Program-made: the position numbers and the translations under genes
Origin: Branchiostoma floridae
Lineage: Eukaryota; Chordata; Leptocardii; Amphioxiformes; Branchiostomatidae
DNA length: 64,000 nucleotides
Direction: 5' to 3'
NCBI RefSeq assembly: GCF_000003815.2
Contig: NC_049979.1
Span: 15,051,459 to 15,115,458 of the forward strand
Notes under the pieces: generated by a model
The model's input: only the letters and a program-made list of their open reading frames with translations
What the model was told of the DNA's origin: nothing
Database searches by the model: none
In this document: one piece after another, positions 31,101-42,100 of the stretch
How the letters are laid out: each line of letters begins with the position of its first letter
Position numbering within the stretch: position 1 is the first letter of the stretch

Positions 31101-34100
31101 AATGTAACACCGAGGTATGGGTGGGTTTTTGTGGTTGCTAATGTCTGACCACAGAACTGGTAGGGGGATACATTTGGGGTTCGTTTGTTTGTTATGTGCA
31201 TGATATAACATTTATCCGGATTGAACTGCATAAGCCATTTCCTTTGCCACTCTTCCAGGGTGTCCAGATCTTTCTGGAGAAGTAGTGAATCTTCCTTTGT
31301 AGAGAGCTCTACATATAACAGGCAGTCATCTGCGAACAACCTCACACTTGAATCGAGCTGGTCTGGCAAGTCGTTTATGTACAAGAGGAAGAGCAATGGT
31401 CCCAGGACAGTTCCTTGCGGAACTCCAGACGCTACTTTAACTGGAGCTGAGGCCTTCCCTTCTACCACTACAGTTTGCTCTCTGTTCGTTAGGAAAGCCT
31501 TTAACCAAGTTAAGTGTGGTACCTTGAATTCCATAATGCTCTAGTTTTGATATCAGTCTGCTATGTGGGACTTTGTCAAAGGCTTTAGTAAAATCAAGAA
31601 TTGCTAGATCCACTTGTCTTTTGTTGTTCAGTGCCCCAGCTATGTCGTGTACTGTTAAAATAAGCTGTGTTTCTGTGGATCGCTTTGCTCTGAAACCATG
31701 CTGGTAGTCCGTTAGTACATTGTGGCCTTCTAAGTGTTTCATTATATGGCTATGGATAATGTGTTCAAGTAGTTTACAGGAAATACAGGTAAGTGAAACT
31801 GGTCTGTAGTTACTGGGGACCGCTCTATCTCCCTTTTTGAAAATGGCGCATACATTTGCATCTCTCCAGTCTTTAGGAATCTCTCCTGTGTCAAGCGATT
31901 GTTGGAAAATGTTAGTTAAAACAGGTGCGATTTCACTGGCTGTCATTTTGAGGAACCAAGGAGGTATTTGGTCTGGCCCGGATGCTTTGGATGGATTAAG
32001 GCCTTGCAGCATTTTCTCTACACCATAAATAGAAATTTCTATTTGTTCCATAGGAGGGGTGCAGGGGTGCCCAAGAGATGGCATGTCTGTGGTGTCTTCT
32101 TCTGTGAATACACTTTTAAACTGTGAACTGAGTGCCTCTGCTTTTTTCTCACTGTCACTAATAATGGTGCTCCCCACCTTTAGAGTGGCTACCCCGACAA
32201 GGTCTCTCCTCAGGCCTTTTATGTATGACCAGAATGTTTTAGGTTTGTCAGTTATAGCTTCTCCCAGTATGTTTGCCACGTACTTTGAGTGTGCTGCTCT
32301 TATGCTTTTCTGAACTCCTTTTTTTACTTTCTTGTATTTATTCCAGTCTTCCTCTTGTCCTGTTCTCTTAGCTTTATTGTAAAGACGCTGTTTCTTCCGA
32401 CAGTGCCTTCTTAAGTTGCTGTTAAACCAGGGCAGGTTGTATCTGCTTGATGTCATTTTACTAGGAATATGTTTGTTCATTGTGTGCTTCATTTTGCCTT
32501 TGAAGTCATCCCATTTCTGTGTCACTGACATGTCTTTTGTTCTCATGTTAAAGTTTGTTGCATAGTCCTCAAGGTCATTCTTGATAGCCGGCTCGTCAGA
32601 TTTCGTGCGAATATACACTTTCCTTTTTGGTTTTTTGTTCTGTTTGGGTGCCAAGTTCACGTCCACTAGAACCATGTCATGGTCACTTATTCCCGGAACT
32701 ACTGCGGTCTTTTCAATTATGTTTGGGTTGTTAACTAAGACTAGGTCCAAGAGATTACCATTTCTGGTTGGTTCCTGAACTGTTTGGAATAGCCCATGGT
32801 TATCCACTAAGTGCAGTAGTTTCTGTGCCTGTCCTGTATAGTTCTGAGCATTATCTGTTGTGCTGACATCCCAATTTATACCGGGGGTATTGAAATCTCC
32901 AAGAATGATCACATTGTTGGAGTTTATCTTAGTTCCCACTTTATTTATAGAGTTGTCAAGCTCACCCAGACTATTGCCCTGGTCCGACGGAGGTCTGTAG
33001 TATGTACCAATCATAAGCGGTTTCTTTCCTGCAAGTTGGGTTTGTGTCCAGATTATCTCACAGTCTGTGTCCAGATCTGGTCTGTGGGTGACAATCAGAT
33101 CATCCCTGTTTGCCTGAAAAACACCACCTCCTGGGCCAGTTTGTCTGTCTTTACGGTGCACTATGTAGTTGTCAGGGAATATTTCACTGCTTGATATGTT
33201 TTCATTGAGCCATGATTCTGTGCCCGCTATTATGTCCGGCTTATAAGTGTCAATGACAGTTGCCAATTCAGCAGTTTTGTTTCGAACACTCTGGCAGTTT
33301 ACCAGCAGGAGTTTAGCCTTGTTCTTTTTGTGGCCATTACCTCTAGTGTGAGTTTTGCCTTGTTTTGATCTAAGTGGAGTGGATGTGGCCGTCGGTGTGT
33401 CACCTGGCAAACTTGTGCTGGAGTTCAGCGTATCAAATGAATTTACTGAATGGAAGCTGTCGTCAGTGATGTCGAACATGTCTGATGCAAAGTTTGGTAC
33501 GCCGCAGTCACAGCATATCCATGAGTATGATTTGTGGGTTTCTAATACAGTGTATACTTCCNNNNNNNNNNNNNNNNNNNNNNNNNNNNNNNNNNNNNNN
33601 NNNNNNNNNNNNNNNNNNNNNNNNNNNNNNNNNNNNNNNNNNNNNNNNNNNNNNNNNNNNNNNNNNNNNNNNNNNNNNNNNNNNNNNNNNNNNNNNNCAT
33701 CTCCAAGTCCCATTTACCCCCACTGTGCTTAATCATGAAGGCCAAACGTGGCCCAGTTAGAAGTACAGTCAGATCTGAAAGTACATGTGACATTTCCTTC
33801 ATTTATCTCATGTTTAGTGTTTGGCTGTGATCCTGGTTCGGCTTTGCTGAGCAACAGGCAAAGGGCCAGAAGTATACATGTGCAGTGGAATTCCATTTTG
33901 TCGACAGCGACTATTCGAGGTTGTCCAACAATCTCCACACCGTCCGACGGTGCCCGCTGCCCAACAGCGAATACAATACTCAGGATTGTCCAACAGTCTC
34001 GCCACACCGTCCGACGGTGCCCGCTGTCCAACAGCGAATACAATACTCAGGATTGTCCAACAATCTCGCCACACCGTCCGACGGTGCCCGCTGTCCAACA

Positions 34101-37100
34101 GCGAATACAATACTCAGGATTGTCCAACAGTTTCGCCACACCGTCCGACGGTGCCCGCTGTCCAACAGCGAATACAATACTCAGGATTGTCCAACAATCT
34201 CGCCACACCGTCCGATGGTGCCTGCTGTCCAACAGCAAATTGCAAACAATTAATACACAAAGTTGTCCGACGATTCGACCCAAGATAGTAAATCAAAATC
34301 GTGAGTTCAGATCAAAAACAGTTTGCGTGCCCTCCCATCCTGTACTCAATTCAGATGCAAATCAGGCGGGACACGATGTAACTCTTACAAAATCCACACG
34401 AGTTCTCAAATTACAAGGTGGAGCAGATATATCAGTACAAAAAATATAAGTGGTTAACCAAATATATGTAATTCAAATCGCCAAATGAGCTATCAAAGTG
34501 AGTGCTGGACCAATGTCTGTGCTGGTGTAGTTTATCCTACCTGTAGGCACTGGACAAGTGAGAAGATAGCCCAGATATCCCTGTGGGTGAGCGAGTTTGT
34601 GCTTGATTTTAAAGCTTTTTCCTTTCCATCTATAGCCCATGATGAACTGTGAGGAGCTGCATCGTGACATGCAGGTCAGCTGGACCCTAGCCGGAGATAA
34701 CCTGGACGTTGAGTTGGCAGGCCGAGTGGAGGATGGAGACTACATGGCATTCGGCATCAGTGGCTGCAACGACCGTGTCTGTATGGTGGGTTCTGATGTG
34801 ACTGTGGCCTGGTATGATGGCGACACTCCTCGGGCTGTGGACTACACTTTAAAAGCCTACTCTCAGGTAAAGTGACAAACTTCTGTGACACAATAAAAAA
34901 TATAGGCTTCTTGACAAAAATTACAATACAGTACAAAAATATAGCTCTCATAACTGTATTAGAAAAACCTAGGATAATCACCATCCATAGTTGACCAATA
35001 AAGAAAAATCTATGCACGAGTTTGACTACTCGCACACTGTTCTCAAAGATCTCACATTCCACGACATTAAACTGATGTTAAGACCACAAGAAATGAAAGG
35101 TGTATGTGAAAATAAACATCTGAAGCCTGTTACCTGCATTGATTCTCCTGTGACCCAACAGTGCAGTGGGACATCTGGAGTGTGTCCGGATGATCGAGTC
35201 GGCGGGGCAGACAACAACGTTAACATCACAGGCCGACAGGTCAATGGCATCACCAGGATTCGGTACTCTCGTCCCATCAACACGGGCGACACCACAACTG
35301 ACAAGGTCATTGACCCATCTCAGAATATGTACATCTCTTGGGCAATTGGACCGATCAACCCAAGCGGCGTCGCTGCCAAACATCACACCAGAGTCGAGGG
35401 TGAGTATTCCCACTATACATTTAGTTGTGGACGGCTGGAAGTGCCTGGGTCACATCACTTTCAGGACAAAAGACCTATATGCTTCTTGACACACATATTG
35501 ATAAAGTCTTTTCTGTGTATCACAATATCAGATCAAGTCCGGATCACGTTTGGCCGTCAGGCTTCTGATATGTGTGAGATGATCATCAGTGCGATGCCCG
35601 CCCCTGTCACGCCTTGGCCAACCAGGAAAATCAAGGGCGACCAAGTCACAAACTTCACTGTTCGCATTGGACCAACGGGTGGAAGGAGAGGTTTTGAAGC
35701 TATCACAGGTGAGGATGCAGATTCTGTGATAACGATGAATTCACTTAAAGGGAAAGTACCTTGAGCACTGAAGAAAGCCAGCTGATATCCATTGATAATG
35801 GTTTTGAATCAAAACAATATCTATACTAGACTATAGAGATGAATATTGAACTGATGAATGGAATACTAGTACATGTATCATTCTAAAGGGGAGGAATGTT
35901 AGGAGAAAGACATATTGGGTTGAACATTGTTGCAGGACTGCCATCCTGGGGGATCGCCTATTGGCTGAATGGCCTCCTGATTCCTGAGCTGGAGCTGAAG
36001 AGGGGTTGGAACTACACATTCATCGTGGAGGGAGGGGACAACCCCGCCACTCCTGAACGGTACCACCCCTTCTACATTACGGACGATCCCATTGGCGGCT
36101 ACACACAGAAAACACCTGCAGAAAAACAGGTATGACCAGTGATAATGAGACCTTGGTGTGATCATCGGATAAGAGCAACTCAACTCTGGTTGTAGAAAAA
36201 GATACTTGTTATAACTGAAGAAAGAGCAATTTGTCTTGTCATAACTTGCTTGAATATGGATATGTCCTCTGGATATGTCTCTGTAGAACTTCGTTGAAGT
36301 CTTAGTACAATACCACATCATAGACAGCCTGTCACACTTGCCTTACTTGGATTGTACAGCCCTGCAATGCTCACTAGGACAATGTAGAGGTAACTAAAGT
36401 ATAAAGGGAAATTTTGATTGGCACATCAAATTAGGGTGTACATATGTTGTAACTTCACCTCAAGTGACAAAATATTTACACGCTGATCAAATTGACTGAT
36501 AAAAATATTGTTCACTTCAAGATCGATAGCTGTCTGCACTTTTGAATTTTACAAAGTTTACATCTGTTGCTCCACAGCAAATCAACGTGTTTGCTGGTGT
36601 TGATGAGCGTGGGATGCCAACAGCAGGTAATTACTCTCACTTTTAATTCTTAACAATACTTTATCAGTTTTACAGTGTAAATGTGTTCTGTTTGAAATAC
36701 ACTGGGTTTCCACATTTACCCCAAATTTTGAGGTAAGAATTGTTTCCCTAAGCATATGACTGCTAGATCCTATATCAAATTTTATTCTGCACCTCAATTC
36801 TTACACAAATTGTTCAATTGTTGCCACTAAAGCTGGCCGCTACTGTGAGTACAACAACCCGAATGGTGACGCGTCAGAGACATCCGAGACGTTTGCAGAG
36901 TACGCCAGGACGTTACAGGTGGACTGCAGGCCGGGCCAGTCAGCGCAGTTCACCTGGACTCCTGATGACAACACACCAGACCTGGTGTACTACCATGTGA
37001 GTAAACCTGGGGTACTTATATGTGGTTCTGTTGGAGTATATCTGAGTGGTCAAACCATGCGTTACAAAATCAAGCTCTCTGTACACGGCAATCAGTAATG

Positions 37101-37520
37101 GCAGACTTCAGGAACATCAATTGTAAGTTGGAAACACACTGATGAGTGAAACAATACTCCACGTAACTTTTATAAAGTTCAACAAGTATGAGTGGATGAA
37201 TGGTAATGAACTTGTTGTATCTCTACAATTTTGTTTTGCATTCCTATGTTTTAAGCAAAGAGGGTCCAGTGGGAGGGCTATCAGATCAGTCTATTTACGA
37301 GTCCTTAACAGTGGTATGCAGCAGGGTAGATGGAGCTGGACCACAGTTCGGTGCTGATGACTCTCTTCTGTTTCAGTGCTTCACTCACCAGTACCTCGGC
37401 TGGAAGATCCATGTGGTGGATGAGTTCACCTCGGGAGCAGTGGGGGTCAGTGCTGGCACGTTGACAGTTATGGGCGCTCTTATTGCTGGAGCATTGTTAC
37501 TCAGCTACATAGATGTATAG
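25130..37520 (+). CDS. Skeletor-like secreted/anchored protein: DM13 x2, DOMON, cupredoxin-like C-terminal region
   Basis: Exons: 25130-25202, 25503-25652, 28689-28761, 28976-29081, 29454-29619, 29763-29835, 29998-30187, 34636-34866, 35162-35399, 35532-35708, 35936-36129, 36578-36626, 36833-36996 and 37377-37520; 675 residues, phases consistent. A signal peptide (hydrophobic core LALALIMMLTG) leads into two DM13 domains (about 30-140 and 150-265; note FFWAG and VYDIKWLSMWC). A DOMON domain (about 280-435; VSWTLAG, DYMAFGISG, YISWAIGP) follows. The last third (about 436-645) has YHPFYI and a YYHCFTHQYLGW motif, a cupredoxin-like pattern. The C-terminus is hydrophobic (MGALIAGALLLSYIDV), fitting a GPI signal or tail anchor. 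Order and motifs match Drosophila Skeletor and its animal relatives; a redox role for DM13/DOMON is proposed in the literature but the function in chordates is unknown. Introns 2 and 7 host transposons. Confidence 0.88.
26298..28179. mobile_element. 1.88-kb element with perfect 30-bp terminal inverted repeats in Skeletor intron 2
   Basis: Bases 26298-26327 (ATAAGGCCACAG...TATGGAT) are the exact reverse complement of 28150-28179. Beyond the first 30 bp the ends stay alike, including the runs that become AAAAAAAAACAAGAT. TA occurs at both tips, so a TA target duplication of mariner type is possible. The interior lacks a transposase frame and holds AT-rich tandem repeats (separate entry) and a CA-rich microsatellite near 27912. 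Non-autonomous; identical ends suggest a fairly recent insertion. Confidence 0.65.
26815..27690. repeat. AT-rich tandem repeat, about 245-bp unit, 3-4 copies
   Basis: The block CATACCAAAAATCATGA(C/T)GATCC recurs near 26821, 27091, 27338 and 27585, and GTTTGAAAGTCCT recurs after 26973, 27215 and 27461. The period is therefore 242 to 247 bp between the later copies. Each unit carries CATTAATTATGCAAAT and its mirrored ATTTGCATAATTA, an octamer-like dyad. GCCGCTAGGGGG appears twice in the flank (27680 and 27813). The array lies inside the 30-bp-TIR element. Confidence 0.7.
30405..33802 (-). mobile_element. CR1/Jockey-type LINE, nearly full endonuclease-reverse transcriptase, antisense in Skeletor intron 7
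   Basis: Read on the minus strand: a PHD-finger-like remnant (SWICCDCGVPN) next to the gap, then an AP endonuclease (LLLVNCQSVRNK, IAGTESWLNE, IGTYYRPPSDQG, VIILGDFNTPGINW, VPGISDHDMVLVDV). A reverse transcriptase follows (NYRPVSLTCISCKLLEHI, LDFTKAFDKVPH, SGVPQGTVLGPLLFLLYINDL, FADDCLLY) and a C-terminal region with RTIVEWNMLSPSTV. The coding part lies in two frames (31437-33713 and 30503-31534) because of one frameshift near 31515. The 3' end (left) finishes in a GATACA-type microsatellite tail (30407-30431), typical of CR1-like elements. The 5' end is hidden by the gap at 33562-33697. The clade is called from motifs only. With one break seen it is probably young. Confidence 0.85.
33562..33697. 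other. Assembly gap (136 N)
   Basis: Run of 136 N inside the 5' part of the LINE, close to the PHD-like coding region. All frames reading through it are unreliable. Confidence 0.95.
33914..34248. repeat. 67-bp minisatellite, five copies, with three dyads per unit
   Basis: CAGGATTGTCC starts at 33981, 34048, 34115 and 34182, exactly 67 bp apart. A first, slightly diverged copy begins at 33914 and the last fades near 34248. Every unit has three small palindromes: ATTGTCCAACAAT, CCGTCCGACGG and GCTGTCCAACAGC, the first and third sharing the core TGTCCAACA. Because 67 is not a multiple of three and no unit has stops, several long but meaningless ORFs appear on both strands. It lies just beyond the 5' end of the LINE in the same intron. 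Confidence 0.88.
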
Positions 37521-37688
37521 GGGTATGTGTCAAACATATATGCTAGATCAAATGAATGTTTTAGTCTTTGCACTGTGGTAGTTCTGCATGGGCATGTTAA
37601 CTGTAAAAGGAGCACAGGCATGAAAGGTGGCAGTGCTCAGTTTGAATGCTCATTTTATCTATTTTGATAGTGAAGACTTTCTTTCCAG

Positions 37689-37862
37689 GGCGTCACAACC
37701 TTTACTGCTCGCATCAGGCCAAGCAGTGTAACTCCAACTCCCTTCACGACAACATTTCCTTCGACAATGACTTTTACTTCAGCAGGAATACGTGCGGGCA
37801 CGCTTGATGTCATGGGGGCTCTTATTGCTGGAGCACTGTCCGTGTTATACAACTGCATTTAG
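37689..37862 (+). CDS. Alternative last exon of the Skeletor-like gene (duplicated hydrophobic tail)
   Basis: After a TTTCCAG acceptor, a phase-0 frame of 57 codons runs to TAG 37860-37862: GVTTFTARIRPSS, a Thr/Pro-rich linker, then AGTLDVMGALIAGALSVLYN and CI. Its end is a close relative of the standard last exon end (AGTLTVMGALIAGALLLSY), including shared nucleotides around GGGGCTCTTATTGCTGGAGC. It could be reached from an internal donor in exon 14 (GTCAGT at about 37446, after SGAVG), which would keep the Cys/His motif and swap only the tail. Direct joining from exon 13 would lose that motif. Expression is not shown by sequence. Confidence 0.6.
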   Translation, partial: GVTTFTARIRPSSVTPTPFTTTFPSTMTFTSAGIRAGTLDVMGALIAGALSVLYNCI

Positions 37863-38415
37863 CATAATATGAATGCAGGATTAAAAGGATGGCTTTATTT
37901 CTGCAGTGTGGTAGTTCTATGTGTGTGTACTATAACAGTGCTTTTATGTGCAATGATTAATTGTAAACTGATACTGTTATTCAAATGTTGACCACTTGCG
38001 TGTTTGTCTTTATGTACATACAGCAGTTATATGTTATCTTGGTTTCTCAGATTTATTTGGCAGATTTATTAGGGTTCCTGTAGAATGATACCGCTGCTCT
38101 TGATGCTTCCAGAACAAGTGTATGATGATGAAATGTTGTTAGCACACTGAAATAGCTGTACATATAGGTGGAACTGCATTGCGTCATAATAATTTAAGGT
38201 AATGACAAATGATTGTTGAAATGCCTAAATTTTAGTCTTTAGAAATGCTGTCATCAATCTTGTTACTTAGGATTTGGATAAAGGTAAAACTCTTCTATAA
38301 GTGTTTTTCTTTTAAAAATGAGAATTTGTCTAGGAGTAAATCATATGGGGTGAGTTTTTAAAAGATTGTCACTACATTGTTGTACACTGGGCAAGGCTGT
38401 ATGTTGACGGTTCTC

Positions 38416-38421
38416 AATAAA
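38416..38421 (+). terminator. Skeletor-like gene polyadenylation signal
   Basis: AATAAA about 900 bp after the usual stop and about 550 bp after the stop of the alternative exon, so both forms could use it. A GT-containing stretch follows. Confidence 0.5.
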
Positions 38422-38901
38422 TGTACACTATGAAGTACTGTTGATCCTGTGCGTTTTCTTCTTTTAACACCATGTACATGGGGGATGTCCCTGTTATCAG
38501 GCGGCTCTCACAGTTGAGCTCCGACTCCCAATTAGTTTAGCTGTGAAACACCCGTTCAAGCCAAGTAGTCAGGACATTTTGGTGGTAACTGCATCCTCTT
38601 TCACAAGCGACATAAAATGGGCGTCCTGTGTTCAAGGAGGGAGGTTCCTCGAGTTGGCAACCCTTCCCTGTAAAATTATACTGTAATACAGAAACAGCAA
38701 GGAACAACTTGCTGACCAATGTACCACTACGAACTAGAGAAAGTATACGAAATAAAGTACAATGTATACGAAAGGAACGCACTTTGCAGCATCAATTGCT
38801 ACTATCCTGAGCAATATTCGCTATTTTCTAGTCTGGATTTAGGCTCCAACAAAATAGCAATTCTGAGGGGATCTTGTAAAGGAAACTGAAACACAGAAAA
38901 C

Positions 38902-38907
38902 TTTATT
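38902..38907 (-). terminator. SLBP polyadenylation signal
   Basis: TTTATT on the plus strand is AATAAA for SLBP, about 290 bp past its stop. The convergent Skeletor-like transcript ends about 480 bp away. Confidence 0.5.
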
Positions 38908-39192
38908 TCAAAGATGTTTTGTGTACAATGTTTTAAAACATCTGCATGTGGCTATAAACCCTGTAGAACTGCATTCTAAGGGTAAGAATGTTACCATGTA
39001 CATGAGGTATTAGTACATTAATATATAATATACAATATAAAAAGAAAAGAAACTAAAACATTTAATCTGCAATCTTATGCAAAACCTTGAAAACACTTGG
39101 ATACCTGTACAAACATAATTGTATGAAATTGAGGATTTGACCTTCAACATTCTCATTGTCGCTGACATGGTCGGAATTCTTCAGTTAAGGTC

Positions 39193-42100
39193 CTAGATGG
39201 TAAAGGTCTGCTCCTTGTCGATGTCCATGGGATCCAAAAGCTCCAGGTCAGGAACATCATCCAGACAGGCCTCCTCCTCAACAATACCTTCAGCTGATGC
39301 ACTGTAGCAACAGGCATGGTACACATAAGTTGGCTTACTAGGTTTAAGTTTCAAGGCTTAGGAGTAATATTACATTGTACATCCGCTTAAACCGGTGTTA
39401 CAACATTAGACAATGTTAACTATAATACAGACATCCCAAGTCTGGTACAAAGACCATACCAGCGACCAGTCATGTCAAGTGGATTCTATACCATTGTATT
39501 TTTTTAAATCATCTGATACACTCAACATATGTATGTAGACAAAAAAATTTGAATCATACAAATTGTCAGGAGGAAAAGATTTGGTCAAATTCCATTAGAA
39601 TTTTTCATAATCAAAAGTAAAGATTTGGTCAAATTCCATTAGAATTTTTCATCATGAAAAGTCATAGAAAAGTACAGATACAAAAATTAGTTGCACAGCT
39701 ACTGCCACAAGTGCGTACCTGACTTGTTCGATCTGAGGGTCCCAGTTATGTAGTTTTTTACGCCATTCCTTAATCCGTCCATCCCATGCACGTCTGCTAC
39801 ACACAGCGAACTTAGTCGGAGTCCATGGGTCATCCTTCTTACGGGCATGTCTGGGAAAAAAGAAGGAAGGTTAGGACATCTTTTCTTGACCTACCACAGT
39901 TGCTTTCTTGGGGAAAAAATCTAACAAAACCTACTTCCACACAAATGGGTACTGACCACAGTACAGTACAGAAAATAATGCTGGTAATTTGGACATTTAT
40001 AAAGAGCTCCTTGATGCATTTCAACAAATTTTACCTGGTTGGCAACTTTCCCCTCAATTTTGTGAGTGTCAATACTTCCTTGTGCCAAAGTGGCAACTTT
40101 ATCCCGACTGTCTCACTATACCACACCTATCCCTTGACCTCTTTGTGGGTCGTCTTCCACCTTTCCAAAAAAGTATATGCTCGCTTAGATGTCTGGCCTT
40201 AATGCTTACCTGGGAGTGTTCTGGCTGTAGTTGTCGTATGCCAGTGTGTTTTTGCCATAGTCAATCTGCTTCTGTCTCCTCATGAGAGTGACTTGGTCAG
40301 TCTCACACATGGCGGGATTTGCTTTACTGTAGAAACAAGATGTACATGTATAATTCGTCCCATCATTTTGTACGGTGGAAGATGATTTCGACCCCCAAGT
40401 GCAGAGCCCTCAATGAGAAACCAACTTCATATCACGATTCATTATCAGCAGCTTTTACACAACCAATAAGCTGAACTGCTTTGTAGTACTTAACTTTACA
40501 TGCTTGATTTAAAACCAAAACGCATCAATATGTTTAACAGTACCCTTGCAATGTAAATTTAACCTATAAGTTGCACTTGAATATTACCTGTTGTCTTCTT
40601 GTTCACTACTTCCAGTAGAACCAGTCCTGTGACGCTTCTTCTGATATCTGTGAAAGACACAGAAATCACCAGTCTGTTTTGCATCAGGAGATATATTTAA
40701 TAAAGAAAATAACATGAAATAATTCTAACCACAATTCAACCTCATTACATATAGAACAATACATCCCTAACCACCTCATGGCTGTAGGACTGTCCATAAG
40801 GTATCTTACCTGTCTAGTTCCCCCTGAATGATGCTGGTCTGTTTCTCAAACTCCTCTGCCATGTCAGCCCATCCACTCTTGGTTCTGTAGGCTGTGGGAC
40901 TGGAGCTTAAAGAAAAATACCTTAATTATTCAACATTGGATTTTACCTAACAGATCACTCTAACCAGTCTCTAGATGCATCTTGAGCATTAATCTAATCA
41001 GATTCCTCTCATCCTAAATCATGTAATGTCTGATCTAAAGTACTTCATTGCAATATACAGACTTTGCTTACAAACAATACCTAGAAATCATTGCAGGAAA
41101 AAGAAATTCCTCACCTGTCTGTCTGTTCCTTCTTCAGGTAACCATTAGGCTTATAGCATGAACTCCTGTTATCTCTCATCTTCTCATAGCTCCTATCTCG
41201 AAATGGCCGTCTGTTGTCACTCCTGAAACAACAAAGACCACATGGATTTGATTTTATCTTATAATTTATCGAGCCAACTGAAAGTCATTTAGTTCATAAA
41301 CTTAAGGTATCTCGGTTGGCTAATTTGGCATTTTGACCTTCCACTGTTTTCTTATTGATGAATTAAGAAAGAATGGGGCCGTAACGAATGTTGATAGATG
41401 GGCATGAAAGAATTCTAAATCTGATTTTTTGGGGGCCAAATTGATGACGTCATCATTTTTATTGCCTCTACTATTAATTTTTTCTATGACAAAATACAGC
41501 ACTTTGGTACATGCCACTGTAATGAAACTTCGTTTTTCGTTGCATAATGATGAAAGCTACAAACTCACTGTTGCGCAAATTGATATCTACTAATGATCTG
41601 TAGTAATTAGAAAATGTTTGTTTTCATCTAATTAAAAAAAATTAATTCTTAATAACTACAGATCGTTAGTAGATATCAGTTTGCGCAACCGTGAGTTTGT
41701 AGCCTTCATCATTATGCACATGAAAAACATTGTTTCATTGCAGTGGTATGTACCAAGGTGCTGTATTTTGTCATAGAAAAAATAATATTAGGGGCAATAA
41801 AACCTGATGACGTCATCAATTTGGCCCTCCAAAAATCAGATTTAGAATTTTTTCATGCCCATCTATCAATATTCGTACGGCTTAAGTCTTTCTGAATTCA
41901 TTAATGAGAGAACAATGGAAGGTCAAAATGCCAATTTAGCCAACCGAAGTACCTTAAGCTGAAACTCTTGGGTATCTTTTAATAGATATGCCATTAAACC
42001 TAGCTCTGACTGTCAGCAAAATTTCTCCCTCAAAATACAGGAAATAGTGTTTCAGAGAGTCAAAATTTCAAACTCTTCCCCACGGAGCATGCTCCTAGAT

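Noticed and set aside
33748-34449. Long open frames (up to 233 codons) on both strands
   Set aside because: They read through the 67-bp minisatellite, which lacks stops in every frame and shifts frame at each unit; the peptides are repeated nonsense.
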